A stretch of 64,000 bases of DNA, from the NCBI RefSeq assembly GCF_018598175.1, contig NZ_JAHESE010000008.1:134463-198462 (forward strand), read 5' to 3'. The notes under the pieces are model-generated. The model made no database searches and was not told where the DNA came from. It saw only the letters and a program-made list of their open reading frames with translations. The translations under genes were made by a program, and so were the position numbers. Source of the stretch: Dawidia cretensis. GTDB taxonomy: Bacteria > Bacteroidota > Bacteroidia > Cytophagales > Cyclobacteriaceae. Of the stretch, positions 1 to 9,300 are shown piece after piece (positions within the stretch are counted from its first letter, which is position 1; every line of letters begins with the position of its first letter).

Positions 1-1485
1 TGAAAAACGAAATATTGAACCTGTATTGCGCACCGGGTCTGCCGGACTCTCCACGGAAACACTTCCCTTCATCTGCGCCAGCAGGTTTTTCACGATACTT
101 AGTCCAAGCCCGGTGCCGCCATACTTCCGCGTGAAGCTATCATCTGCCTGGGTGAAGCTCTGGAAGATCAAGTCCAATTTTTCCTTCGGTATGCCAAGGC
201 CGGTGTCAATAACAGCGCCATGAACGACTAATTCTGTCGATTTGCGGGCTTGAAGCGATAAGCGGATTTCTATACTACCTTCTTCCGTAAACTTGATGGC
301 ATTGCTAATCAGGTTTGTCAATACCTGTGATACGCGTGTAGGGTCTCCGATTACTTCCGCTGGAATTAACGGATCGATGTGACAGGATAGCGTAAGTCCC
401 TTTTGATCGGCCAGAAATTTATACGAATTAACCGTGGCGGAAATTGTTTTATGGAAATCAAACGTGATGCTTTCTAACTGAAGTTTCTTGTTTTCAATCT
501 TGCTCAGATCAAGAATGTCGTTCACTAAGCGCGCCAGGTTCTTGCCGGATTCGTGAATGACATTCAGGTAGCCGCGATGCTCAGCCGAAACTTGCTCTCC
601 CAGCATAATTTCTGTGAGTCCCAGTATACCATTCAGCGGCGTGCGTATTTCGTGACTCATGTTTGCCAGAAACTTACTTTTGGCGTTGTTTGCTTCCTCG
701 GCAAACTCCTTCGCTTCCTTCAGGGATTGCTCGATCTGCTTACGTTCTGATATGTCCTGAATTGTTCCTTTCAAATTCACGACGGAGTTAGTTTCGTCTG
801 CGAGCGCTTCGCCAATACAAAGTACATCTTTTACGCTTTGGTCGTCCAGAATGACCTTCATCTCTAATATAAAATCTTCCTTTTTCTCAATCGCGGACCT
901 GATCAGGTGGTTCAGCTTCGGCAGGTAATCTTTATGCACTTTCCGTCTGAATGCGTCAAACAGGTTAGGGGTTTCATTTCGGGTTAAACCCAAAATCCGG
1001 TACGTCTCATGAGACGCTTTTAAAGTCAATGAAGAACCATCCAGCTCCCAGCTGCCCACCTTGGCCATGGATTGTGCCTCGTTAAGCTTGTTCCGCTCAG
1101 TTTCCAGCTCCAGTTTAGAGGCGGTAGTTTGTTGTAATTCTTCGCCGAGGATATTTATACCGGTTGCAATGGCATCCATGACGGTACCATTTTCTGATAT
1201 CGAAAGTTTTTGTGTGAAGTCGTGGTTGGCAAACGAGCTGATCACTTCGATGAAACTATTGACGGTCTGCTCGTGCGTCTTTTGTACACTGTTCAACTGC
1301 ACCTGGTCCGCCCATTGATTGAGGTGGGCCGCAATTTTCGCCAGCGGGCTATCGTCAAAATCAATAACAATGCGTTTTGAAAAGTCCCCGTTTGCTATCG
1401 CCTCACTTAATTCCAATACTTTCAGCAGCAACTGGATATCAACAGCTGTGGTTCCAGTCTGAGTATCATCCTTCATCTTTGCCAT
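1..1485 (-). CDS. Soluble HAMP/PAS sensor histidine kinase, C-terminus cut by window edge
   Basis: The frame is open from the ATG at 1485 to the window edge, giving 495 residues with no stop. No membrane segment is visible. The N-terminus holds two HAMP-like modules (around EAIANGDFSKRI and SSFANHDFTQKL), followed by a PAS domain ending in a PAC-like GTIQDISERKQ. Next come the HisKA phosphoacceptor box (FLANMSHEIRTPLNG, His near residue 276) and the HATPase N box (NLISNAIKFT), G1 box (DTGLGIP) and G2 box (GGTGLGLSIVKN). It should autophosphorylate on His in the cytoplasm. Receiver or Hpt domains could follow outside the window. A TAA codon lies directly before the ATG in frame, so the start cannot be further upstream; Met4 is the only close alternative. 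It lies 105 nt downstream of the STAS-like gene and is probably co-transcribed with it. Confidence 0.93.
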   Translation of the reverse strand, partial: MAKMKDDTQTGTTAVDIQLLLKVLELSEAIANGDFSKRIVIDFDDSPLAKIAAHLNQWADQVQLNSVQKTHEQTVNSFIEVISSFANHDFTQKLSISENGTVMDAIATGINILGEELQQTTASKLELETERNKLNEAQSMAKVGSWELDGSSLTLKASHETYRILGLTRNETPNLFDAFRRKVHKDYLPKLNHLIRSAIEKKEDFILEMKVILDDQSVKDVLCIGEALADETNSVVNLKGTIQDISERKQIEQSLKEAKEFAEEANNAKSKFLANMSHEIRTPLNGILGLTEIMLGEQVSAEHRGYLNVIHESGKNLARLVNDILDLSKIENKKLQLESITFDFHKTISATVNSYKFLADQKGLTLSCHIDPLIPAEVIGDPTRVSQVLTNLISNAIKFTEEGSIEIRLSLQARKSTELVVHGAVIDTGLGIPKEKLDLIFQSFTQADDSFTRKYGGTGLGLSIVKNLLAQMKGSVSVESPADPVRNTGSIFRFS

Positions 1486-1579
1486 TTACCGTAGCATTAA
1501 AAAGTGTTCGCTTTTGATCCTTTATTCCACCCAGCGATTCCTGTACACCGACAACACCTGTTCGAAAGTCCTTGCGCAT
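1466..1579 (-). CDS. Possible 37-residue ORF bridging the STAS-like gene and the kinase
   Basis: An ATG at 1579 lies 11 nt after the stop of the STAS-like gene. It opens a 37-codon frame that ends in TGA inside the first codons of the kinase, overlapping it by 20 nt. The product is basic and hydrophilic and I recognise no family. It may couple translation across the 105-nt gap, or the frame may be chance. Confidence 0.2.
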   Translation of the reverse strand: MRKDFRTGVVGVQESLGGIKDQKRTLFNATVNGKDEG

Positions 1580-1590
1580 TTCAGTAGCGG

Positions 1591-2007
1591 CTATTTAAGC
1601 ACAGAATTTTCCAGTTTTATTTTTAACAACCAGTTCAAAGCTTCCTGCCGGTTCGTAAAGAACCGGGCAGGAATGGCAGGTGTGCTCACTCTCAGATAAA
1701 GGTTTACCAAAAGTGTTGCCACTACGTTATTGGATAGGAACGCGCCTCCTAAAAGCCCCTTCAGACCGCCATCCCTGCTATTCATAAAATCGCGCGCTTC
1801 TTTCGTAGTCGTCTTTAAATTGGTAACGTCTATCAGGGCATATACGGATCTCCCGTGGGTATACGCCAGGCGATGCCGAACTAACTCCCGGGCGATGGTA
1901 ATATCCATCTCCAGCGCCGGTGCATAGTTCCAAAAGATGATCTCCTCATCTACCCCATTCATCCAAAAAGACGTCGTTTTATACTCTTTGAGGTTATGCC
2001 GTTCCAT
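1591..2007 (-). CDS. Small STAS-like (DUF7793-type) protein
   Basis: This is a 138-residue protein with no signal peptide or membrane segment. It alternates predicted strand and helix (IIFWNYAPALEMDI, SVYALIDVTNL, FMNSRDGGLKGLLGGAF, VVATLLVNLYL) in a STAS/SpoIIAA-like order. It resembles the small DUF7793-type proteins of Bacteroidota that often sit beside histidine kinases; I assign this from memory of the family. It starts 3 nt after the alpha-oxoamine synthase stop and precedes the kinase, so translational coupling is likely. A role as a protein-interaction module in the signalling unit is inference. Confidence 0.75.
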   Translation of the reverse strand: MERHNLKEYKTTSFWMNGVDEEIIFWNYAPALEMDITIARELVRHRLAYTHGRSVYALIDVTNLKTTTKEARDFMNSRDGGLKGLLGGAFLSNNVVATLLVNLYLRVSTPAIPARFFTNRQEALNWLLKIKLENSVLK

Positions 2008-2010
2008 ACC

Positions 2011-4455
2011 TTATTTTTTAGAATACACGGTTGCTAATAATTCCAGGTTAAAATTATCGTCAGCCTGAATGTAAACACTTTTAGAAACAACATCCACACC
2101 AAAACGTTGTTTCTCTATGGCGGCATCCATGCCCATGTAGTGACGGTTGCACGTCAACGCATTTGCCCGCAAAATGGACTGGTATAACGTCTGCCGGTAG
2201 CTACCGTGGCTAACAACATATTCATAGTTTAATCCTACCAAAACAATGGCATAGTTATTCTGTGCCGACCGATAACAGAATCCCAATGCAACGACCGGCT
2301 CGTGCCCGGCATATTCGGGCTTTAATTTCAACTGGATAACTTCCCACGACGGATGACGGGCGATATTCTCAAAATACCTACGGGGTAATCCGTATGTATT
2401 AATCGCCAGGCTTTTACCTTTTACGTTTGAATACAAGCCGTACCATTCGTCGATCCGGCCTTCCCGTTGTTTCTGCTCGTCTGCCAACACGGTGACATTA
2501 AAAAAATGCTTGTTATCCAGAATTTTTCTTCTGAAGTGCCAGCGATTCGGGCCCGACAGGCGTTTCATGAATTCATCTTCCGTATGCCACGTCGTCAGAT
2601 CAGGGACACTATGTGTTTCCGGCATTTCCACTTTAATAAAACCTTCCTGAATTAAAAAGTCTGCCATTTCATTGTCACTGCTATGTAGGTCCCGCAATTG
2701 AAGCATGCTGGCACCCGATCTCTGTTTCACCTCATTCATGATGCGAAGCATTTCCAGTACCGCCGTCTTCCACAGGGGATGACTACGATCCAGAAACAAA
2801 TGATTTCCTTCGGTGATCAGGGATCCCATCATAATTACCTTTGACGTGAGGTAATATTTGTCCTTTTTTCGTACCTCTTCGACCTGCTCCGACACCGACG
2901 ACGGGGCGATCATATCATCTTTGCAGATTAATTCGGTAAAGAACGTGGCCAACACTACTTTGTCAGACAAGTCTTTGATGATGAGGTAGTGCAGCCGCCA
3001 GTTATTTTCGGTCTCTTCGTTGTTACAGAATGTTTCTTCCATAAAGCGGCAACCTTCCCAATCATAATTACTTTCCCCCAACAGTTTGTTCCATACTTCC
3101 GGGTCCACCTTTTTGATCGTTGTTTCATGCTGAACATGAAATGCGTCTTGTTTATTGAACAATGTCGCCCCGGCGAAATGTTTCTTAGTTTGTGTGAACG
3201 GCGCTTTGAAGCTGGCACTTAGTTTATCTACTGTAATGCCTTCTTCTTCCAGCACCTTCGGAAAATGGTAGTGAAATATTTCCAATAAGTTTTTAATATC
3301 CTGATCCGTATGCCCGTTGGTAATCGGCAACCGCAGGCCGGTACAATTCACGGGCACGCCGGGAAAAATACCAATGTTGGTGAAGAAGCCTTCTTTCAGC
3401 AACCGTTTTACCATGTTATACCCGGTGCGGGGAAGACCGAGGGCAAGATAAAAAATTGGTGAATCGGAAGGGTATACCAACGGAAGATCATATTGATCGA
3501 TAATAGCTTTGGTTAGGTCGATTTTATGCTTCAACCTGTTTTGCAGCGTGTAGATTTCTTCGGTTAAATGAATTTTAGCACTTGCCACAGAAGCGCCCAG
3601 CATGGGAGGCTGTACCGGACCGGAGAAGGTGTACGAGCTTCCACACGTCAGGATCTTGCGCATCATTTCTTTGTCTGACATGACGGTAACACCGCCCCCG
3701 GTTCCAAATCCTTTGGCCAGCGACGTCGTTAGCACCATTTTTGGATGCAAGGGAATTTGGCTCAGCACATAGCCGTTGCCGTTGTTTCCTTTCCAGCTCA
3801 TGCCGTGTGCGTCGTCGATGTATAAATGGAAATTGTGATACTTTTCCAATAGGTACACAATGTCCTTCATGGGTGCAAAATCTCCGTACATGGAATACAG
3901 CCCATCGGCCATGTACCAGATGCGGTTGTATTTATTGGGGTTTTCTGCGATAAGCGTCTCCAGCATATCCATACGGTTGTGCTTGATCATCTCTACGCGG
4001 GTTCCCTGGGCTTTGGCAAGCTGCGCGGCGAGTTGAACACTACCATGTACCTGGTGATCCAGAATAACGAGGTCGTCATTTTGCACAAGAATAGGAATTG
4101 CCGCCACGTGAGCAAGTGTTGTTGTCGCCGCCAGTACAGCGGGGTTATTATCAAAGATTTTATAGAACAGCGACTCCAGTTCCTCGTACAGGTGACACGA
4201 CGAGTAAGCACGCGAAGAAGAATATTGTGTACCATAACGAAGAGTGGCATCAATAGCGCCTTGCTTCAGCCTGTCATCCATTTCCAGCCCCAGGTAGCTG
4301 CACGATCCGAAGTTGACGACCTGCCTTCCGGCAATCGTCACCTGCCTTCCGTTCAAGCTTCCATCTTCCGTGGCCACCTGGAAGATCCCGCTCCTGACGC
4401 CGTTGGTTAAACACTCGTCAATAGTATTGATAAACTTATTTGTGCTCCGCGGCAT
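2011..4455 (-). CDS. Alpha-oxoamine synthase fused to GNAT/FemAB-like acyltransferase
   Basis: The 814-residue protein has two parts. Residues about 40-400 form a fold-type I PLP enzyme of the alpha-oxoamine synthase family (2-amino-3-ketobutyrate CoA ligase, serine palmitoyltransferase and CqsA relatives). The PLP-binding Asp and His lie in YIDDAHGMSWKG, and the Schiff-base Lys is K248 in TTSLAKGFGTGGG. Such enzymes condense an amino acid with an acyl-thioester to give an alpha-aminoketone. The rest, up to residue 800, is an acyltransferase region of the GNAT superfamily with a DUF482/FemAB look (SNVKGKSLAINTYGLPRRYF; HYMGMDAAIEKQRFG). Family members of single-domain type are about 400 residues, so this is a true fusion. 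The fused half might acylate the aminoketone product. It is the first gene of the minus-strand unit that continues into the STAS-like protein and the kinase. Substrates cannot be read from the sequence. Confidence 0.88.
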   Translation of the reverse strand: MPRSTNKFINTIDECLTNGVRSGIFQVATEDGSLNGRQVTIAGRQVVNFGSCSYLGLEMDDRLKQGAIDATLRYGTQYSSSRAYSSCHLYEELESLFYKIFDNNPAVLAATTTLAHVAAIPILVQNDDLVILDHQVHGSVQLAAQLAKAQGTRVEMIKHNRMDMLETLIAENPNKYNRIWYMADGLYSMYGDFAPMKDIVYLLEKYHNFHLYIDDAHGMSWKGNNGNGYVLSQIPLHPKMVLTTSLAKGFGTGGGVTVMSDKEMMRKILTCGSSYTFSGPVQPPMLGASVASAKIHLTEEIYTLQNRLKHKIDLTKAIIDQYDLPLVYPSDSPIFYLALGLPRTGYNMVKRLLKEGFFTNIGIFPGVPVNCTGLRLPITNGHTDQDIKNLLEIFHYHFPKVLEEEGITVDKLSASFKAPFTQTKKHFAGATLFNKQDAFHVQHETTIKKVDPEVWNKLLGESNYDWEGCRFMEETFCNNEETENNWRLHYLIIKDLSDKVVLATFFTELICKDDMIAPSSVSEQVEEVRKKDKYYLTSKVIMMGSLITEGNHLFLDRSHPLWKTAVLEMLRIMNEVKQRSGASMLQLRDLHSSDNEMADFLIQEGFIKVEMPETHSVPDLTTWHTEDEFMKRLSGPNRWHFRRKILDNKHFFNVTVLADEQKQREGRIDEWYGLYSNVKGKSLAINTYGLPRRYFENIARHPSWEVIQLKLKPEYAGHEPVVALGFCYRSAQNNYAIVLVGLNYEYVVSHGSYRQTLYQSILRANALTCNRHYMGMDAAIEKQRFGVDVVSKSVYIQADDNFNLELLATVYSKK

Positions 4456-4586
4456 ATACGACCCGTTTAAAATGATTGTGCTATTTAAGTGTTTATCTTA
4501 CAGGATACCTGGGGGCTTTCTCTCGCAAAACAACACTTCTGATCCTCTTCGATTACGTTATGGAATAACGGAAAAGTACTGCTGCT

Positions 4587-4778
4587 TTGCTACTTTTATT
4601 TGCAGGAAAGAAGTGTATTCTATTCTCCCGGCTGCCACGTGTCGGTGCTGAAATAACTGTTCGCATTACACAACCGATTTATCCATTATGGGTGGCCATT
4701 GGCTCACTCGTATTGGTGATCATATTGTGGAGCTATTCCGGGATGGTTGACCCGGCAGAAGTAATGAAATCAGAATAA
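4587..4778 (+). pseudogene. Possible remnant of an FtsX-family permease C-terminus
   Basis: This short plus-strand frame has no convincing start. It ends with a hydrophobic helix (YPLWVAIGSLVLVIILW) followed by DPAEVMKSE and a stop. Bacteroidota MacB/FtsX-type permeases typically end with a last membrane helix and a short motif like A(N/D)P(V/A)xxLKxE, so this may be the eroded tail of such a gene. No upstream coding continues in any frame. The resemblance is short, so confidence is low. Confidence 0.25.
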
Positions 4779-5106
4779 CCAACGATCGAGTAGTTTCTTC
4801 GATCCATCGGTCGATAATCACTAAGAACAACCAAAACAAATGAAAGGAAATAGTTTGTGACAACGCTGTGGTTACTTCTATCGGAAAAGTCGAATGAACG
4901 GTCGTTTCCGCTTCGGTGACCTTGTGTCCTTGCCCACGAAGCATATGCGCAACTGCACTTCGCAGTACCCATGCGCGCAATCCTACTCTTTTTTTAATAA
5001 TGGCGCTGTCGCAGGCGGCTTCAAGCAAACGTATTTCCGCAGATGACAAGTCCCAAAATATCTACTTAGACACTTTAACCTAAAAGATTATAAACAATTC
5101 TACTTT
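4779..5106. other. Intergenic stretch without a supportable gene
   Basis: A 109-codon minus-strand frame crosses this stretch, but its product matches nothing I know and changes character midway. I see no tRNA, terminator or exact TAnnTTTG promoter. The lipoprotein gene at 5107 must be driven from within or just upstream of it. Confidence 0.4.
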
Positions 5107-6252
5107 ATGAAAAAAACCAGACTACTGTTTTTTGCAGCCCTTGCCACCGCGGCATTTCATTTTTCTTCCTGCAGCGATGACGACAAGCCCACCTTTAACA
5201 TTCCGACGACAGACATCGATGGCGACGCGTACACCATGGGCGGCGATTTGCGTCTGCTGTACTCTATAGACGATGGAGCAAATTACAGCACTACCGTGCC
5301 TACCAACATCGGAAAAGACGTCCACGTGCTCGTGAAACTTAACAACGGCACGACGGATTTGACGACAGATGATTTTGACATTGATTGGACAGGATCTTCT
5401 CCAGCCCCCACGGTCGCTGAAAGCGGCGTAGCCGAGTTTGTTGCCAGTGCGAACATCGCAGTGCAGGTAACCGTAACAGACAAGATGACGCTAGTCACCA
5501 GCCATCGCGCGAATGGCAAATTTTTCGCTGTAAATACAACCACCGGTGCATTGACTGAGGCGTTTACGCCGATGTACGCCGACGAGGCCCTGACCAGTGT
5601 CAGAGGATTTGTTTACCATTATAAAAAAGGCCTGTATTATGCCAGCCTCAACACCGATAAGGGTGGATACCTGTACACGATCAACCCGTCGACGAAAGTC
5701 GCTACGCGAATCAATGAGAACGATGGCGCGAACGGCGCAGAGGTTTGGGACGCCGTCGTAAACTGGGCCGTTGCCGCAGACGATAGCCTGATTGCCATTG
5801 GTGATTTCAATGGAGACGGAAATGGCGTAGTGAAATTTGGCACCGACGGCGGCCGCTCTACAAAAACGGCGAAAGCCGACATTTGCTGCGCCCTGGGCAT
5901 GCTCTACGATGTCGCTGCCGGTGAATTCCAGATTGCCAACGGCGAGAATGCTAACGAAGGTGAAGTGATCATTGATCGGGTAACAAACGCAGGTGTGTTT
6001 GTGGGCGAATCGGTGACAATGGACCTGACAGGTTTTTCCGACGATTTTTCCACGGACTACATTTATTTGAGAACAATGGCGAAAAGCCCCACGGGCGAGG
6101 TGTATGGCACATTGTATAGCCCGGAGTTCAGGAAGACCTACTTCGTGAAGATCAATATTGCTTCCGCTACTGTTACCTACGTGGCTACATTAGGCGAAAA
6201 CAATGAAAACCAATATAACTCCCTCGCGTTTATTCCGAAGTACACGTTATAA
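5107..6252 (+). CDS. Surface-type lipoprotein, propeller-like, unknown function
   Basis: The 381-residue protein begins with a lipoprotein signal peptide; the lipobox FHFSSC puts the lipid-bearing Cys at residue 22. SDDDK follows at once, resembling the Bacteroidota lipoprotein export signal that sends lipoproteins to the cell surface. The mature part has repeated beta-rich blocks (GKFFAVNTTTGALTEAF, GGYLYTINPSTKVATRI, NGVVKFGTDGG, KTYFVKINIASATVTYVATL) that suggest a beta-propeller, somewhat like DUF4374 proteins. I do not recognise an enzyme motif. It is a single gene on the plus strand with a terminator right after it. Confidence 0.8.
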   Translation: MKKTRLLFFAALATAAFHFSSCSDDDKPTFNIPTTDIDGDAYTMGGDLRLLYSIDDGANYSTTVPTNIGKDVHVLVKLNNGTTDLTTDDFDIDWTGSSPAPTVAESGVAEFVASANIAVQVTVTDKMTLVTSHRANGKFFAVNTTTGALTEAFTPMYADEALTSVRGFVYHYKKGLYYASLNTDKGGYLYTINPSTKVATRINENDGANGAEVWDAVVNWAVAADDSLIAIGDFNGDGNGVVKFGTDGGRSTKTAKADICCALGMLYDVAAGEFQIANGENANEGEVIIDRVTNAGVFVGESVTMDLTGFSDDFSTDYIYLRTMAKSPTGEVYGTLYSPEFRKTYFVKINIASATVTYVATLGENNENQYNSLAFIPKYTL

Positions 6253-6273
6253 ATCACGCTATAACCGTAAAAG

Positions 6274-6313
6274 AAAAGAGGAAGCTCAATCGGGCTTCCT
6301 CTTTTTCTTTTTT
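6274..6313. terminator. Bidirectional rho-independent terminator
   Basis: AAGAGGAAGC and GCTTCCTCTT form a long stem (about 6274-6285 with 6294-6305) around an 8-nt loop. A T-rich run follows on the plus strand and an A-rich run precedes it, so the hairpin can end transcription from both converging genes, the lipoprotein at 5107-6252 and the adhesin at 6352-12999. Confidence 0.85.
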
Positions 6314-6351
6314 AAGGGGCTCGTCGCCGCGAATGCTTTTACTGGCCACAT

Positions 6352-9300
6352 TTAGTTTTGGTCCATAACCATGACCTTACCTTGCATTATCCGATTTTTG
6401 TTGGTGTCGAAAACGCAACAGTAGTAAAGTCCTGTATTCAGATGTTTTCCGGAGGCGTCGATGACTTGCCAGCGGATCGTCTTTGTCCCTGCCACCAGGG
6501 TACAGCGGGCAGCCTCTTGCCCACTGGCTGTATAGATCACCAACATGCCTGGCGTTTTCAGCGGTTTAGCCAGTTCAATCTGAATTAAATCACTGGTAGG
6601 GTTTGGATATATATAGCCCGCTTGCGCAAGCTCGCCTTCCGTACCGGTAACTACGGCGGATGTATAATTCTGTTCTGGCTGGTTCTCCCACACATCGGAA
6701 TATGTTTTGTTCGCCGGATTGAAGGTGTATTTATCTGAAACGGGCATTACCGTGCCACTCCAGCCAGGAGAAATGTGAAAGGCATAGTTTCCGGCTATAT
6801 CGGTTTGCGTTTCGTCTTGTTCGGTTTTAAGCACAATACCAGACAGGGGTTGACCTATTTCATTTTTAACCGTACCGGAAATTGTGTAACTGCCAGTATA
6901 GACCGCTTGATAATCTTCCAGCAAAAAATTCTCTCCCACGCCAGCATATGCACGCTGCGATGGGGCAAACGTATAGTCCGCTAAAACGGGCGATACGGTA
7001 CCTGACCAACCTTGTGGTACAGCAGCCGTATATTGACCGGCACCGTTCGTGCTTACGGCACCCGGGAAACCCAAAAGCGCTACATTTGCCACGGGTCGGT
7101 TACGCGTATCGGTTACTGTTCCGGCAACACTGTAAAGAGGTTCTTCCGATGCTATAAAGTTCTGATCGGTCAGATCCATTTGCACGGCAGCAACATGAAT
7201 GCCGGCAGGACTAAATTGATACGGCGATAATACCGGTGTTATAGTCCCCTCCCAGCCTGCGGGTACTTGCCCGGCATAAACTCCGGTGGCATCGGTATAC
7301 ACTGCTGTCGGAAAACCTTGTAGCAACGCGCCTTGCAAAGCATTCCCCTGAATGTGCCGCACCTTTCCGGACACCGTGTAGTAACGCCCCCCTGGCGTTG
7401 TAAATGTCCAGACCATACTACTTCTGTTGCCCGTGTTATCCTTTGCCACTACCCGCCAGGAAAAGGTCTTACCAAATTCCAGGTTGTAGAGCGAATAGTG
7501 TGTATACGGCCAATTCGTAGCGAGTTGTGTTTCCGTACCCAATGGTCCTGACAGATATATGTCGTACAAAACGTCATCGCCTTCGGGATCGGTGCTGTTT
7601 TGCCATCGAAGCGTAACGTCACGGCCAGACAGCGTGCTTTGATGCTGCGGATACGTTAGTACGGGCGATACCGGAGGTTGATTGGTACTTCCGGGTTGAT
7701 ACGTGATTCGCCACGTCTCGCTTTCGGCAGCACCCCCATACTTATCAATGGCCACTACTTTCCAATAGTAGGGTGTGTTTAGCGCCAGCGGGGTTGTCAG
7801 AATTGTCGTTCCGCTGTAGACCGTACCGATCTTCTTCTGCGGTGCAGCATTGTTATCCAGGTACACGTCGTAGGCAACAACCCCTCCCTCGGGATCTGCA
7901 CTGGACGACCAGCTTAAGTTTACCGATTGAACGCCAATCGCACCATCACGCACAGGACTGAGCAATACCGGGATAGTAGGATCTTCATTCGCGCTGTAGA
8001 ATCGATGAACCACGCTCGAAGTCGCTCCACCAAAAACATCTTTTGTTACAACTTTCCAATAATACGTTTTATTATTAGAAAGCGTTGGTGTCGGGTACGA
8101 CGGCGTAGTGAGCGATTCAGCGATGCGCGTAGAAGGGTTAATACTTTCATCCAGGTACACATCGTATGTCACCACATCATTATCAGGATCCAATGCGGTA
8201 TTCCACGCTAGTACAGTAGAGGAAACCGTAAGCTCTTCTTCATCCGACGGCGCAATCAATGTCACCACGTTAGGCGCACGGTTCGGTGTTTTAAAACTCC
8301 ATACTGCGCTTGCGGCTTCACCGCCATGTCCATCACGGGCAACAACTTTCCAATAGTAGGTAGTGTGCGGCAGAAGGTTAATGGCATTATACGTCAATAC
8401 ATTCAATCCGGTGGCTACAGGAGATTTCAGGTCAGACGATATGTCTAAATACACATCGTACAATAATGGGTCATTATTCAGGTCTTTGCCTGCCTCCCAC
8501 GATAACACAGGGTGAGTGTCACCGTGCTGTGCATAATTTGCGGGCAACTGTAAACCGGGCGCTGACGGAGCCTCATTCTGGGGGGCATTTTGTACGGTAA
8601 ATGACCATACATCAGACGACGTTGCGCCGGAGTACTGATCTTTCGCAACGACCTTCCAATAATACTGCGTTCCCGGAAGCACACTATACAGCGGGGTACT
8701 AAATTGCGTTTGCATCAGGTTCTCAGCGATCTTCTGTGTAGGGTTCGCACCCGTACCAAGATAAAAATCGTATACCAGCTTATCGCCGTCCGGATCCGAT
8801 GTAGATTGCCATGCGAAGGTTAACGTATACGGCTGTTGCGTTGCCTGGTTGGTCGGCGCGGTTAGCACAGGTTTTACAGGCAAAAGATTTCGGGTAGTAA
8901 ATGTGCGAAGTGGCGAAGCAAATATTTTACCCGATCCATCTTTATAAACAATTTGCCAATTATAAGATGTATGCGGCAACAGACCACTTTCCCCTAGAAA
9001 ATTACTTACCGTAAAGGAGGTTGCTGTAACGTCGCTGGCAGTCAACACCCACGTAGAAGTCCCCTGTTGCAGGTATACATCATATTTGGCATTCTGCACA
9101 AACGCGTTCCAGGAGAGCGTTGGATACAACTCTACGTTCGTTGCCCGGTCGGTCGGGCTCACCAGGGTAATTCCCGTGTTTATCCCTCCATCGACAGCAT
9201 AGGTGCGAAAACGCCAGGTATCACTGGAGGTCTGTAATCCCTTTGCATCCGAGGCGACCACCTTCCAGTAAAAGTCAGTACCAACCGGCGTATCCGCAAA

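Noticed and set aside
4783-4800. GATCGAGTAG resembling the tail end of the group II intron at 63921-63933
   Set aside because: Only about ten bases match and there is no domain V next to it.
4720-5049. 109-codon minus-strand frame as a gene
   Set aside because: The product has no recognisable motif, lacks a supported start and overlaps the permease remnant; chance cannot be excluded.
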